Program-made: the position numbers and the translations under genes | In this document: positions 63,716 to 64,000 of the stretch, piece by piece | Numbering within the stretch: position 1 is the stretch's first letter | How the letters are laid out: every line of letters starts with the position of its first letter | The notes under the pieces: model-generated | The model's input: the letters and a program-made list of their open reading frames with translations, nothing else | Database searches by the model: none | Told to the model about the DNA's origin: nothing | From: Opitutales bacterium | GTDB taxonomy: Bacteria; Verrucomicrobiota; Verrucomicrobiia; Opitutales; JAJFLR01 | Reading direction: 5' to 3' | NCBI GenBank assembly: GCA_021772565.1 | Contig: JAJFLR010000115.1 | Coordinates: 1-64,000 of the forward strand | DNA length: 64,000 bases

Positions 63716-64000
63716 ATGAAGCGCTTATATATACTTATATATTTAATTGGGTATTTTTATCTACAACATAATGGTTTTGGAGTAAAATCCAAGAGTAAGC
63801 CCATATCAGAAATCGTCAGTCAGAAAATTATCACGACTGAAAATCTTTCAGATAAAAAAATTTTAATTGATACTGCAGAAAAATTTTATAATGAAAAATC
63901 ATATTCGTTAGCAATTGAGAAATATCTATTACTTAAAGAAAAATTTAAACAAACTATAGAAGAAAGCAACTGGCTAGAGTTTAGATTGGCAGACTCACAA
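63716..64000 (+). CDS. Partial secreted TPR-type protein (5' end only)
   Basis: Begins MKRLYILIYLIGYFYLQHNG, a likely export signal. The remaining visible residues are a TPR-like segment, AEKFYNEKSYSLAIEKYLLL, and NWLEFRLADSQ at the window edge. A TPR N-terminus with the phrase W(V/L)EFRLADS recalls large alpha-2-macroglobulin-family proteins of Verrucomicrobiota, but the fragment (95 codons) is too short to confirm. The gene runs off the window. Confidence 0.6.
   Translation, partial: MKRLYILIYLIGYFYLQHNGFGVKSKSKPISEIVSQKIITTENLSDKKILIDTAEKFYNEKSYSLAIEKYLLLKEKFKQTIEESNWLEFRLADSQ

Overview
The window looks like chromosomal DNA from a low-GC, Gram-negative member of the Verrucomicrobiota, probably an Opitutae-like lineage. 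This is an inference from several features together: five dispersed PEP-CTERM-type surface proteins, a TIGR02597-type secreted protein, two ECF sigma/membrane anti-sigma pairs, a lysine-rich RpoD N-terminus, and an Mla/MCE lipid-transport operon plus a TonB-type receptor (an outer membrane). Nearly all genes are ordinary housekeeping genes in short operons on both strands. I saw no rRNA, tRNA, CRISPR array, prophage or complete insertion sequence.

Layout. 1-2.3 kb: a repeat element, an unknown 202-aa protein and an AbiEii-like nucleotidyltransferase with its small partner. 2.3-5.9 kb (minus): ribH-nusB-97aa-ftsY-aroB. 5.9-10.5 kb (plus): queG, a DUF6364/PIN toxin-antitoxin pair, and an mlaE-mlaF-mlaD operon split by an inverted repeat. 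10.6-14.7 kb (minus): an Ldh2-type dehydrogenase, a PEP-mutase/isocitrate-lyase-superfamily enzyme with an unusual active-site loop, and an acyl-CoA/aryl-CoA type ligase, with a 107-bp tandem repeat array inside the cluster. 15.3-18.6 kb (plus): TIGR02597 protein, PEP-CTERM protein, ECF sigma and anti-sigma. 18.7-25.4 kb (minus): secreted sugar-binding/TIM-barrel-like protein, glycerate kinase, CDF efflux pump, purB, ribD. 25.5-34.8 kb (mostly plus): TPMT-like methyltransferase, infA, queA, second sigma/anti-sigma pair, YceI, PEP-CTERM protein (minus), GreA/B-like factor, DinG-like helicase, PP2C phosphatase, TPR protein.

35-47.4 kb (mostly minus): a 266-bp mobile-looking repeat, an ABC permease/ATPase pair, a Phd/PIN toxin-antitoxin pair, DUF420 protein, guaB, menE-like ligase (plus), PEP-CTERM protein, small lipoprotein-like gene, rpoD, dnaG, purC. 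47.5-53 kb: arsM, a decayed CHRD/PEP-CTERM gene, gltA, glmM, trpD. 53-60 kb (plus): truncated DUF2071 protein, uppP, then a compact module of receiver protein, lysine-tailed small protein, PilB/GspE ATPase, prepilin-like protein, unknown membrane protein and receiver-kinase hybrid. 60-64 kb: PEP-CTERM protein, a TonB-dependent receptor with no conventional start codon, a second copy of the 34.98-kb repeat, and the start of a TPR-type secreted protein.

The best candidates for something undescribed are: (1) the pilus-ATPase/pilin module bracketed by signalling proteins at 54.7-59.7 kb; (2) the Ldh2/PEP-mutase-like/ligase cluster at 10.6-14.7 kb, whose central enzyme mixes mutase-like overall sequence with a lyase-like Cys in the gating loop; (3) a family of short, transposase-less repeats that share a modular core and have inserted next to genes, in one case supplying a stop codon; (4) the start-codon-less TonB receptor; and (5) a DnaG primase lacking three of four zinc ligands. 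All functional assignments rest on motif recognition; no database search was run.
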